In this document: piece after piece, positions 7,482-15,574 of the stretch
How the letters are laid out: every line of letters starts with the position of its first letter
Numbering within the stretch: position 1 is the first letter of the stretch
NCBI GenBank assembly: GCA_045133915.1
Contig: JBGUUX010000086.1
Coordinates: 1 to 25,278 of the forward strand
Origin: RGIG7300 sp045133915
GTDB taxonomy: Bacteria > Bacillota > Clostridia > Oscillospirales > CAG-272
Reading direction: 5' to 3'
DNA length: 25,278 nt
Notes under the pieces: model-generated
Databases searched by the model: none
What the model was told of the DNA's origin: nothing
Seen by the model: the letters and a program-made list of their open reading frames with translations, nothing else
Translations under genes and position numbers: made by a program

Positions 7482-8659
7482 TATGCGGCACCTCCCATCA
7501 GTACCTTAATTGCGGCAAAAGCACGCTCGATAGCCTGAGTATAACCGTTGGTAGTAAGAGTAGCTCCGCTGATAGCGTCTATCTCGGTATAGTCTGCCTC
7601 GCTCTTACCTGCAAACTGGCCGTAGAAGCTCTCGTCTGCACAAGCGTCACCCAGACCTTCGGTTTCTGCCTGTGAAACGGTGATACAGTCTATGATCTTA
7701 AAGTCGGGAGTTACCGATACGCGAACTATGATATATTCGCCGGAAGCGGGATGATACTCGTTTCCTCCCTTAATGCCGTAACCTGCGCCCTTGGTCTCAA
7801 GCACGTAGTTACCGCTGGCTGTCTTCTTGGCACTTACAACGGTAGCTGCAAGATCGGGATACGCAGTAAGGTCGATATCCTCTGTAACAGAAGAAGTAAT
7901 AACGGTAACTGCATTGCTGTAGATCTCGGGAGTTGCAACACCTTCGGTAACAACTGTACCGTCAGCCTTAACGCCTACAAACTGCTCGTCAGAAACGAAC
8001 ACGTAGCCTGCCCCGTTCTGAGCAACGTATACTGCGTCAACAGACTCAAGCTGCTCTACCATAAACCACTTATCAAACTTACCCTCACCCTCGGGCAATG
8101 CTGCACCTAGGTTGTCAGCAAGAATTTCTTCGTCGGTACGGATATCAACAGAACCGCCACCTAAGATTATAACGGTATTGAGAGCATCCTTAACGGCGTT
8201 CTTATACGCCTCTGTGGTCTTGGTCGCGCCGGCAATAGTATCAACGGTCTCGACCTCATCTGCGTTTTTACCTGCAAAGCTTTCACCGTAGGTCTTTTCC
8301 TTACCGAGAGTCTCATTGGAAGAGGTACATACAGCGCCTGTAACAACACCGTCTGCGGTAACGCCGCACATAAGCACCATATCGGTGCCGTAGCCTGCGG
8401 TAACAAGTTTAGCTACGTAGCCCTGACCTTCGGTCTCTCTAAAGACTTCTGCCACGGTTGCGGGAAGCTGGTATGCGCTCAGATCAACCGACTCAAAGCC
8501 CTTACCCTCGGGCATTACCTCAAGCAGAGCTGCGTTTGCCTGTGCGTTCTGATTTTTTTCGATGATAGGAGCGGTAACCGAATGTGTTATGGCAAGTAAT
8601 AACGCCATAACGGTACAGATACAAACGAATACCGTAAGATTTTTAAGATTATTTTTCAT
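7481..8659 (-). CDS. rnfG: Rnf complex subunit RnfG with two FMN-binding domains
   Basis: RnfG carries covalent FMN on the outer face of the membrane and passes electrons within the Rnf complex. Ordinary RnfG proteins have roughly 180-220 residues and one FMN-binding domain; this one has 392 and two. After a membrane helix (about 7-30), domain 1 spans about 78-160 and ends in the flavinylation motif DTIAGATKT (Thr146). Domain 2 spans about 285-385 and ends in the canonical DAISGATLT (Thr367). The segment between (about 165-280) shows KGAGYGIK-like and GxGYVFV strands, which look like a degenerate or linker copy. ApbE, the enzyme that would load FMN, is encoded downstream. The gene overlaps both neighbours by one base (TAATG at each end). 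Confidence 0.95.
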   Translation of the reverse strand: MKNNLKNLTVFVCICTVMALLLAITHSVTAPIIEKNQNAQANAALLEVMPEGKGFESVDLSAYQLPATVAEVFRETEGQGYVAKLVTAGYGTDMVLMCGVTADGVVTGAVCTSSNETLGKEKTYGESFAGKNADEVETVDTIAGATKTTEAYKNAVKDALNTVIILGGGSVDIRTDEEILADNLGAALPEGEGKFDKWFMVEQLESVDAVYVAQNGAGYVFVSDEQFVGVKADGTVVTEGVATPEIYSNAVTVITSSVTEDIDLTAYPDLAATVVSAKKTASGNYVLETKGAGYGIKGGNEYHPASGEYIIVRVSVTPDFKIIDCITVSQAETEGLGDACADESFYGQFAGKSEADYTEIDAISGATLTTNGYTQAIERAFAAIKVLMGGAA

Positions 8660-9576
8660 TATCTCTTACCTCCTGCACTAAACACCTTACGTCTGGTCCA
8701 ACGGCTGATGTAGGGTGTGAGGATATTCATAAACAGGATAGCAAACGAAACGCCCTCGGGATATGTGCCGAAATATCTGATAAGGCAGGTAATAAGACCT
8801 GCGCCTATACCGAATATCACCTTACCCCAGCCGGTTGAAGGCGAGGTAGTGTAATCGGTAGCCATAAATACAGAGCCTATAACAACGCTGCCCGACATAA
8901 CCATAGCAAGGGCATCAAGCGGGACAAAGCCCTCCATAAAGAAGGAGAATACAAATACAGTACCTATAAATGCTACGGGAATATGCCAGGTGATAACACG
9001 GCGTACAAGCAGGTATACACCGCCTATAAGCAGGGCCGCAATACAGGTCTCACCGATAGCGCCTCCGTGGTTACCTAAAAACAGATCCTTAAGAGAAGGC
9101 ATAACCTCTGCTGCGAGGGGAGTTGCTCCTGCCTCTGCATCTATCGGGAAGGAAGGCACTGCAAGAGAGCCAAACGCCACCAGCATAAACACACGTGCTG
9201 TTATGGCGGGGTTAACAAGGTTATGACCTATACCGCCAAATATACACTTAACTATAACGATGGCAAATAAAGATCCTACAACACACTGCCATACCGGTGT
9301 GTTTTCGGGAAGATTGAGCGCAAGTAAAAGGCCCGTAACTGCCGCAGACAGGTCACCTACCGTCTGCTCTTTTTTGATTATAAGATTGAACAGTACTTCA
9401 AATACAACGGACGAAAGCACACATGCGGCGATAACCAGCAATGCTCTCAGACCGAATATAAGTACACCTGCGACGGTGGCAGGTAATAAGGCGATCAGAA
9501 CGTCACCCATGATACGGGAGGTGGATCTTCCGCTGTGAATATGGGGAGATACTGCTAATTTAGTTAAAGAACTCAT
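8659..9576 (-). CDS. rnfD: Rnf complex membrane subunit RnfD
   Basis: A 305-residue protein with many membrane helices, homologous to NqrB. It starts with LAVSPHIHSGRSTSRIMGDVL, the RnfD/NqrB hallmark, followed by GDLSAAVTGLLLALNLP (about 74-90), GGIGHNLVNPAITARVF (about 114-130) and FMATDYTTSP. The expected covalent FMN site is DAEAGATPL (146-154) with Thr152 in the GAT; the usual Ser/Thr before GAT is Ala here, which ApbE sites tolerate in RnfG domain 1 of the same operon as well. It overlaps rnfC and rnfG by one base at each end. Confidence 0.97.
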   Translation of the reverse strand: MSSLTKLAVSPHIHSGRSTSRIMGDVLIALLPATVAGVLIFGLRALLVIAACVLSSVVFEVLFNLIIKKEQTVGDLSAAVTGLLLALNLPENTPVWQCVVGSLFAIVIVKCIFGGIGHNLVNPAITARVFMLVAFGSLAVPSFPIDAEAGATPLAAEVMPSLKDLFLGNHGGAIGETCIAALLIGGVYLLVRRVITWHIPVAFIGTVFVFSFFMEGFVPLDALAMVMSGSVVIGSVFMATDYTTSPSTGWGKVIFGIGAGLITCLIRYFGTYPEGVSFAILFMNILTPYISRWTRRKVFSAGGKR

Positions 9577-10892
9577 TATTTTCCACTCTCCTTTTTAGCT
9601 TCGTCTCTTAAAAACTGCTTTGACAGCTTGTTTATCTGTACAAGGGGACGGTTTGCGGGGCATACGTAGCTACAGCAACCGCACTCCATACAAGACTGTA
9701 CAGAAAGCTCGTCAAGCAAAACAGCATCCTTCTTCTCGTATGCCTCGGCAATGCTTGTTGCCTCAAGTCCAAAGGGACAGGTATTGATACAAGCGCCGCA
9801 ACGTATACAAGCCGTGGTTTTAGGAAGCTTGCTTTCCTTCTTTGTCAATGCAAGAACAGCATTGGTGTTCTTGATAACGGGCACGTCCGCATTAGCAACG
9901 GTTATACCCATCATAGGACCGCCGTATATGAGCTTTGCGGGTTCTTCGGTAAGCCCTCCGCAGAACTCAAAGAGATCCTTGATCTGTGTGCCGATAGGTG
10001 CGATAACGTTTTGAGGATTCTTTACCGCTCCGCCCTCTACAGTTACACATTTTTCAACAAGAGGCATACCTGTTTTGAGATATGAACCTATTGCCGCAAC
10101 GGTAGTACAGTTAAGAACAACACAGCCTACGTCGATAGGTAATTTATTGTTAGGGATCTTACGGCCTGTGGTATGATATACAAGCACCTTTTCTCCACCC
10201 TGGGGATATACCGCAGGAAGAGACTGTACCTTAACAGAATAACCGTTAACAGACGCCGCAAGCTTTTTCATAGCCTCAAGGGCCTTCTTGTTATGATTTT
10301 CAACACCGATGATGATCTGCTTTACGCCGAGATAGCGGTTGAGCGCGTCAAACGCAGTCTGCATATCCTCCGCACGGTTAAGCATTGTGTAGGTGTCGCT
10401 GGTTACATAAGGCTCGCACTCTGCCCCGTTTATGATAAGATAATCTATACGCTGGGGGTCAACGTCAAGCTTGACGTAGGTAGGAAATCCTGCGCCGCCC
10501 AGACCTACGATACCTGCATCCTTTACTGCCGCTACAAGATCCTCTTTGCTGTTTACCGCAGGAGCCGTAACTGCTTCGTCTACAGACATTTCTCCGTCAG
10601 ACTCGATCACAACTGCGGTAGTTGAAGAACCGTTGTGCATCAGAAAATCGGCAAGCTTTGTAACCTTGCCTGAAACTGTGGAATAAACGTTTGATGATAT
10701 ATATCCGTCAGCCTCGCCTATCTTGGTACCTACCTTAACCGTATCACCTACCTTAACGGTGGGAACGGCAGGCTTGCCTATATGCATAGACATGGGGATG
10801 ACCACGGAAGCGGGAGCATCCATGCGAACTGCGGGATCGTTTTTAGTGCCTTTTTTATGAGGTGTGTGTATGCCACGAAGATATGAAGCCAT
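9576..10892 (-). CDS. rnfC: Rnf complex subunit RnfC (NADH/flavin and iron-sulfur subunit)
   Basis: RnfC sits on the cytoplasmic side and exchanges electrons with NAD(H). The 438-residue protein starts with an RnfC barrel-sandwich region (HTPHKKGTK, then a lipoyl-like fold KVGDTVKVGTKIGEADG at about 47-63), the glycine-rich Rossmann-like GLGGAGFPTYVK (130-141), the NGAECEPY motif (155-162), VYPQGGEKVLVYHTTGRKIP (about 228-247), and two [4Fe-4S] sites at C362/C365/C368/C372 and C401/C404/C407/C411. It is the first gene of the operon. The ribosome site is weak (AAAGG about 12 bases from ATG), so initiation here may be modest compared with the coupled genes that follow. Confidence 0.97.
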   Translation of the reverse strand: MASYLRGIHTPHKKGTKNDPAVRMDAPASVVIPMSMHIGKPAVPTVKVGDTVKVGTKIGEADGYISSNVYSTVSGKVTKLADFLMHNGSSTTAVVIESDGEMSVDEAVTAPAVNSKEDLVAAVKDAGIVGLGGAGFPTYVKLDVDPQRIDYLIINGAECEPYVTSDTYTMLNRAEDMQTAFDALNRYLGVKQIIIGVENHNKKALEAMKKLAASVNGYSVKVQSLPAVYPQGGEKVLVYHTTGRKIPNNKLPIDVGCVVLNCTTVAAIGSYLKTGMPLVEKCVTVEGGAVKNPQNVIAPIGTQIKDLFEFCGGLTEEPAKLIYGGPMMGITVANADVPVIKNTNAVLALTKKESKLPKTTACIRCGACINTCPFGLEATSIAEAYEKKDAVLLDELSVQSCMECGCCSYVCPANRPLVQINKLSKQFLRDEAKKESGK

Positions 10893-10966
10893 AAATCACA
10901 TAAACCTTTCTTTTAGTTCAATTTGTAACAGACATACCTTAAATATGCGTACAAATATACATAATA

Positions 10967-10995
10967 ATTTTAATTTAAAATAGCAATATTGTCAA
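10967..10995 (-). promoter_or_regulatory. Sigma-A promoter of the rnf operon
   Basis: On the minus strand TTGACA (10990-10995), a 17-base spacer and TAAAAT (10967-10972). The leader to the rnfC start is about 65-70 bases, AT-rich, and shows no recognisable riboswitch or attenuator. Confidence 0.8.
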
Positions 10996-11040
10996 GTAAA
11001 TTTAAGTAATATTAGTAGGAAATTTATGGATTTATTCAAT

Positions 11041-11080
11041 ACATTTAAACCCCTCGGCTGATGCCGAGGGGCTTAAATGT
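11041..11080 (-). terminator. Terminator of the rhamnosidase gene
   Basis: CCCCTCGGC (11050-11058) pairs with GCCGAGGGG (11063-11071) over a four-base loop. The stem extends, after one mismatch, by ACATTTAA (11041-11048) with TTAAATGT (11073-11080), reaching into the stop codon. It insulates the rnf promoter from the gene before it. Confidence 0.85.
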
Positions 11081-13332
11081 TATTTAACTATAGTGTAGTT
11101 ACCGCTTGCAAGAGGAAGCTTTGTTTCACCTGTTGCAAACTTCCAGCCTTCGGGAAGAATGATATCGCCATGAACAGAATCGGGAGATATGATCTCGATA
11201 CTTCCCTCTTTGTCGGTTCTGTTTATAGCTACCGACAGTTTACCCTGAACAAGCTCGTGTTCAGCCTTAACAGCGTTAAGTTCCTTGGGGAATACGGGCT
11301 TGATGTCAACGTGGGTAATATCCTTTGCGGTGGGATTGATATCGATACCTGCAAGATACTGATAGAACCATGCGGAAATATCACCCCAGAAGTGATGGTT
11401 GAGAGAGTCTATCTTGCCGCCCTCGGGATCGTGGAACTCCCAAAGTGTAGTTGCCCCACGCTGGATAAGATTACCGAATGAGGGGAAATCGGGACGTACT
11501 ACCATCTTGAAAGCAAGATCGGTATAACCGTTGTCACAAAGCACACGGAAAAGTGCTCTGTTACCGATAACGCCTACGTTCATATGCTCCTTATCCTTAT
11601 TTATGATAAGGTTAAGGAGATAGTCGAGAACCTTCTGCTTTTCTTCTTCGGTCTCCAAGAGATCGTAGAAGAGCGCAAGAGCGCAGGAGGTCTGAGTGTC
11701 GCCGTTTACGTAACCTGTACTGAAATCAAAGAAGTTTCTTCTTATACCGCCGTAGAGACGTTTTGAGAGCTTACGGGCGTATTCGGCATTCTCTTCCATA
11801 CCAAGCTCCTCAAAGATAAAGGCACACTTGTCTGCTATATCCATAGATACGATGGTATCGGTAACTATAACGGGTGTCTTAAAGGCACGGCCGCTACTGC
11901 GTCCTGTCTGCGCCCAGTCACCAAGTCCGCCGGGAGCCTCAATGAGGTCGTCGGGACGGATGATGCCGTAGAGGTAGGTCAGGTAGTGCATAAGGGGATT
12001 TACCGCCTCGCGGATGATATCCTTATCTCCTCTGAATTTATATACGTAATAAGGCAGATATACCAGAACACAGTCCCAGCAAGGTCCGTTAAAGTCTTCG
12101 TAGCCCCAGTCTGAGGTAGGAACGATACCGGGGATCATACCGTCGGTGTTTACAGAACGGTATACGCTGCGCATCCACTCCTTAAAGAGGTTTTCGGGTC
12201 CAAGGTTATAGAGCATCTGCTCTGCAGAAAGAGCAGCGTCTGCGGTCCAGCCATTCTTCTCACGGTGAGGGCTGTCTGTAGGGATATGCATAAGGTTGGA
12301 AAGGTCGCTTCTTACCGTTGCCGCCTGGATCTTGTTTATCATCTCATTGTCACACCAGAAGCTGCCGCGCTTGGCAACGTCGGTATGCAGAACGAGATAA
12401 GTAAGAAGGTCCTCGGTCGCCTGCTCGGGCTTGATACCGCGAACAAACACGTATCTGAAGCCGTGGTAGGTAAATCTGGGCTTATGAGTAGCCTCACCGC
12501 CTGCGCAGGTATATTCGTCCTCCTGCATTCTCTCACAGCCGTTATAGCAGAGATTTTTGTAATAGGGGTTGCCGTCTACCATGACCTCAAAATGCTTGGT
12601 AACGATCTTCTGTCCTTCCTCACCGTTAATATGAAGTCTGCAGAGACCTGCGCCGTTAACGCCAAAGTCGTAGATATATCCGTCTTCGTAAGGGGTGATA
12701 GAAACTACCTTACGCTCCTCGTCTATCTTTATAGGCTCACTTTCGCATATACGAGCCTCGCCTCTGGGAGCCTTGCGGAGTATAGGCTTATGCCAACTGC
12801 TGTCATCAAAGTCAACTGTATCCCAACCCTTTTGTTCAAGACGTGCGTCATAGTACTCTCCGAAATAATAGTCGTTAAACAGGATAGGAGAATCCGAGCA
12901 GAGTGTCTCTTCGTCGGATATAACAGTTTCTACAGTATCGTCTGCATATTTAAGTTCTATTGTAAAGCTGAGTGCAGGAGCGCTTCTCCAGGGGAAGTTA
13001 AGACCGCCCCAGATACGAACAACTGTGTTCTGGATACCGTTACCCAGAACCGATGCAAGGACGTTCTTGCCTTCTGTAAGCTTATCTGTGATATCGTAAC
13101 GGTCAAAATAAACAAAATGATCCGGGTTTGCTCTGTACGAAGCCATCTCACCTACTGTGATATCCTCGCCGTTTATATGCACCTCATACCACCCCATAGC
13201 ACCAATGGTAAGGGTAGCGCAAACAAGTCCCGCCTTAACTTCAAATCCACGGCGGAAATAAGGCTGGGGTACATAGTTGTCAGGGGTGTTAAAATCCGCT
13301 CTTGCAGATATAAAGTTCTTCTGGATTTTCAT
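11080..13332 (-). CDS. Alpha-L-rhamnosidase, glycoside hydrolase family GH78
   Basis: A 750-residue enzyme without signal peptide, so it should release L-rhamnose from oligosaccharides or glycosides inside the cell. The N-terminal region has the beta-sandwich domains with MGWYEVHINGEDI (about 46-58) and YDITDKLTEGKNVLASVLGNG, typical of the rhamnosidase N-terminal domain; then YDFGVNGAGLCRL and a (alpha/alpha)6 barrel beginning near residue 330. The barrel carries the family signature DSPHREKNGWTADA with the acidic residues used in catalysis, then TSDWGYEDFNGPCWDC, APGGLGDW, and TTLWEFHDPEGGKIDSLNHHFWGDISAWFY near the C-terminus, followed by a C-terminal beta domain. GGACGG precedes the ATG. 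A small lipoprotein gene lies 18 bases upstream in the same transcript; no rhamnose transporter or catabolic gene is visible. Confidence 0.93.
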   Translation of the reverse strand: MKIQKNFISARADFNTPDNYVPQPYFRRGFEVKAGLVCATLTIGAMGWYEVHINGEDITVGEMASYRANPDHFVYFDRYDITDKLTEGKNVLASVLGNGIQNTVVRIWGGLNFPWRSAPALSFTIELKYADDTVETVISDEETLCSDSPILFNDYYFGEYYDARLEQKGWDTVDFDDSSWHKPILRKAPRGEARICESEPIKIDEERKVVSITPYEDGYIYDFGVNGAGLCRLHINGEEGQKIVTKHFEVMVDGNPYYKNLCYNGCERMQEDEYTCAGGEATHKPRFTYHGFRYVFVRGIKPEQATEDLLTYLVLHTDVAKRGSFWCDNEMINKIQAATVRSDLSNLMHIPTDSPHREKNGWTADAALSAEQMLYNLGPENLFKEWMRSVYRSVNTDGMIPGIVPTSDWGYEDFNGPCWDCVLVYLPYYVYKFRGDKDIIREAVNPLMHYLTYLYGIIRPDDLIEAPGGLGDWAQTGRSSGRAFKTPVIVTDTIVSMDIADKCAFIFEELGMEENAEYARKLSKRLYGGIRRNFFDFSTGYVNGDTQTSCALALFYDLLETEEEKQKVLDYLLNLIINKDKEHMNVGVIGNRALFRVLCDNGYTDLAFKMVVRPDFPSFGNLIQRGATTLWEFHDPEGGKIDSLNHHFWGDISAWFYQYLAGIDINPTAKDITHVDIKPVFPKELNAVKAEHELVQGKLSVAINRTDKEGSIEIISPDSVHGDIILPEGWKFATGETKLPLASGNYTIVK

Positions 13333-13350
13333 ATTTAATACCGTCCTTTA

Positions 13351-13560
13351 TTATTCTTCTTCAACAAGATCGTCGCCGATAAGCTCTTTTTCACACTTCG
13401 CACAGTAAATGATCCATTCCTCGGTCATTTCGGAAGAAGAGTTTACCTTTATCTCAGTATCACAACCGTCACAGTGAAGTATCTTCTTTTCACCGCAAGC
13501 GGTCAATGAAACAGAAATAATTACCGTCAAAATCAGCAAAACTGCTTTTTTAATACACAT
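13351..13560 (-). CDS. Small lipoprotein with two CxxC motifs
   Basis: A 69-residue protein I cannot assign to a named family. It starts with a lipoprotein signal peptide ending in the lipobox LTAC (Cys22), so the mature protein of about 48 residues is anchored outside the membrane. The mature part has CDGC (30-33) and CAKC (53-56), about 20 residues apart, which looks like a zinc ribbon or a pair of disulfides, and an acidic tail (DDLVEEE). It has its own promoter and a GAGG ribosome site, though with short spacing (four bases). The rhamnosidase gene follows 18 bases later. A zinc ribbon on an exported lipoprotein is unusual; the function is unknown. Confidence 0.75.
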   Translation of the reverse strand: MCIKKAVLLILTVIISVSLTACGEKKILHCDGCDTEIKVNSSSEMTEEWIIYCAKCEKELIGDDLVEEE

Positions 13561-13611
13561 ATTTCCTCACTCGTAGAGCTTCTGCTCTGCCTTTGTCAAA
13601 ATGCTATTCAT

Positions 13612-13640
13612 ATTATACCATCATCAATGGTGAAATGCAA
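13612..13640 (-). promoter_or_regulatory. Extended -10 sigma-A promoter for small lipoprotein and rhamnosidase
   Basis: On the minus strand TTGCAT (13635-13640), a 17-base spacer and TATAAT (13612-13617), with TGG directly before the -10 box (extended -10). Confidence 0.78.
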
Positions 13641-13665
13641 CTGTTTTGTGAACAAATGCCGTATA

Positions 13666-13704
13666 TAACAAAACGGTGATCTCATATAAATAACGAGATC
13701 ACCG
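13666..13704 (-). terminator. Terminator of the glgP-GH13 unit
   Basis: CGGTGATCTC (13674-13683) pairs with GAGATCACCG (13695-13704), with an 11-base AT-rich loop. On the minus strand it is followed by TTTTGTTAT. The GH13 stop codon is at 13712-13714. Confidence 0.85.
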
Positions 13705-13711
13705 ATTATCG

Positions 13712-15571
13712 TTAATGAATACAAACCACGGCTGTTTGCGGCTTGACATTGCCCGTAAACTTTCTGCCGGTCAACATATTTTTACCGGTCAAGTTAAGTT
13801 CTACGGGTTTTGTGCCCATATTGGCACAAACGCTGACCTTGGTCTCTCCGAGAGTTCTCTGATAAACGATATAATCAGAACCGCATGCGGTAACCTTAAA
13901 GTCACCTATACTGAATACGGGATGCTTTCTGAGATTCCCCAGAGACTGATAATGCTTATAAAGCTCCTTATTTTCCCTGCCCCAGGGGTAGGTACGACGG
14001 CAGAAGGGGTCGCGTCCTCCTTCCAGCCCCGCCTCGTCACCGTAAAATACCGACGGCACACCGTAAACGGTATACTGTATGGTAGAAGCGATCTTCATAA
14101 GCTTAAGCGCCTCGGCGTATTCGCCCTCGGTCATATAATGGTGGGAGAGCTCCTTGTTGGTAAGCTCCTTGTATTTCTTATCACCAAGCACGGTAAGTAT
14201 GCGCTCGGTATCGTGAGTACCTATGATATTCATAAGGCAGTCAGAAACACACTTGGGATAGGATGAGTATATATCGGTCAGTTGGTCTGAGAGCGCCTTT
14301 GCGTCGCGTTTTAAGAGGAACCTGAGCAAGGCGGTACGGAAGGGGTAGTTCATTACAGAATCGAGCTGCGCCCCCTGAAAATAGCTTCTGCGTTCGCCGT
14401 AGGCTATCTTGTCCGCTGCGTTCTCCCACACCTCACCTATGATAATAGGCTCGTCACCTGCGGTCTTGACACTTTTTCTGAACTCGTGCAGAAAATCGTT
14501 GGAAAGCTCGTCTGCTACGTCAAGACGCCATCCGCCTATTCCCTGTGCCGCATATTTTGCGCCTACGCCCTTCTCTGAAGTAAAGAACCTGCGACAAGCA
14601 TCGGTACGGTGGTCGAGCTTAGGAAGGATATCTATATCCCACCAGCACTCGTACCCCGCTTTTTTCTTTTTATCAAAGAAATACCAGTTACGGTAAGGTG
14701 AATCTTCGCTTTGATATGCGCCGAGGGAAGGATATCTGCCGTATCTGTTAAAGTATATACTGTCGTCACCGGTATGATTAAACACGCCGTCAAGGATGAC
14801 CCTTATTCCCTTTTCCTTTGCCTTGGAGATAAGCTCTGAAAAAGCCTCTTCTCCGCCGAAAACAGGATCTATCTGCATATAATCACCGGTATCGTACTTG
14901 TGGTTAGACGCCGCACGGAATATAGGGCTTAGGTAAATGATGCTCACGCCCATTTTGCTGAGATAGTCAAGCTTATCTGCAATACCGTAAAGATCACCGC
15001 CATAAAACAGATCGTTTTTGACAGCGGCACCGGGGATAACTCCGTACTGAGATATGGGGGCATACCAATCGTCCTGATTGTCTGCGTCTTCTCTTAAAGG
15101 AGAGCGTCCGCTCTTGTTAAAACGGTCAACGAATATATGGTACATTACCCCGCCCTTGAACCAATCGGGAGTGGTAAAATCGTCGGAATACACCAGCATC
15201 CTGAAATCGGTACCGACCTTATGGGATACCTCTATATCTACGTTATTTACGGTGTTACTGAAAAGGGTATCAAATCCTCTGAGGAAAATAAAGCTGTAAT
15301 AATACATTCCTATACCAAGCTCGGAAATATCAAGTGTCAGCGTATAGTTACCCTCATTTTCGATCTCAAAGGGTATGTCTTTTGAGTCTTCTCCGTCACG
15401 GTGGAATCGCATTACTGCCCTGCGTACTCCGTAACTGCGAGGTATATTAAGAGTGAACTTAACCTTTTCGGATACCGAAAATGCTCCGCGCAGCGAAGCA
15501 TTTTCAGTAGTATATTTATTTAGTTTTATCTTATCTTCTGATATAAGCTCTTCTGAAAGCTTAATAAGCAT
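13712..15571 (-). CDS. GH13 alpha-amylase-family glucanase (neopullulanase/maltodextrin-hydrolase-like)
   Basis: A 619-residue cytoplasmic enzyme (no signal peptide) that should cleave alpha-glucans. An N-terminal Ig-like beta domain (about 25-115, ending GMYYYSFIF) precedes a TIM barrel starting at DWFKGGVMYHIFVDRF (about 136-151). Conserved GH13 regions are DGVFNHTG (261-268), GGWRLDVADEL (346-356, nucleophile Asp351), IIGEVWENA (377-385, acid/base Glu380) and IGTHDTERI (450-458, Asp454). MPKLD-like WWDIDILPKLD (310-320) is typical of cyclomaltodextrinase/neopullulanase relatives. Exact specificity, including any alpha-1,6 activity, cannot be read from sequence. It starts three bases after the glgP stop, with its AGAGGAG ribosome site inside the end of glgP, so it is tightly coupled to glycogen phosphorylase and probably processes the dextrins GlgP leaves. 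Confidence 0.9.
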   Translation of the reverse strand: MLIKLSEELISEDKIKLNKYTTENASLRGAFSVSEKVKFTLNIPRSYGVRRAVMRFHRDGEDSKDIPFEIENEGNYTLTLDISELGIGMYYYSFIFLRGFDTLFSNTVNNVDIEVSHKVGTDFRMLVYSDDFTTPDWFKGGVMYHIFVDRFNKSGRSPLREDADNQDDWYAPISQYGVIPGAAVKNDLFYGGDLYGIADKLDYLSKMGVSIIYLSPIFRAASNHKYDTGDYMQIDPVFGGEEAFSELISKAKEKGIRVILDGVFNHTGDDSIYFNRYGRYPSLGAYQSEDSPYRNWYFFDKKKKAGYECWWDIDILPKLDHRTDACRRFFTSEKGVGAKYAAQGIGGWRLDVADELSNDFLHEFRKSVKTAGDEPIIIGEVWENAADKIAYGERRSYFQGAQLDSVMNYPFRTALLRFLLKRDAKALSDQLTDIYSSYPKCVSDCLMNIIGTHDTERILTVLGDKKYKELTNKELSHHYMTEGEYAEALKLMKIASTIQYTVYGVPSVFYGDEAGLEGGRDPFCRRTYPWGRENKELYKHYQSLGNLRKHPVFSIGDFKVTACGSDYIVYQRTLGETKVSVCANMGTKPVELNLTGKNMLTGRKFTGNVKPQTAVVCIH

Positions 15572-15574
15572 ATA

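Noticed and set aside
7481..8659. Fusion or frameshift artefact making RnfG too long
   Set aside because: The frame is continuous, both halves have their own intact GAT motif, and the gene overlaps cleanly with rnfD and rnfE, so it is a true tandem-domain protein.
12265..13338. Long open frame on the plus strand opposite the rhamnosidase gene
   Set aside because: It mirrors the codon structure of the GH78 gene on the other strand, has no ribosome site and resembles no protein family. The same applies to plus-strand frames at 16601-17608 and 19529-20470 opposite glgP and glgD.
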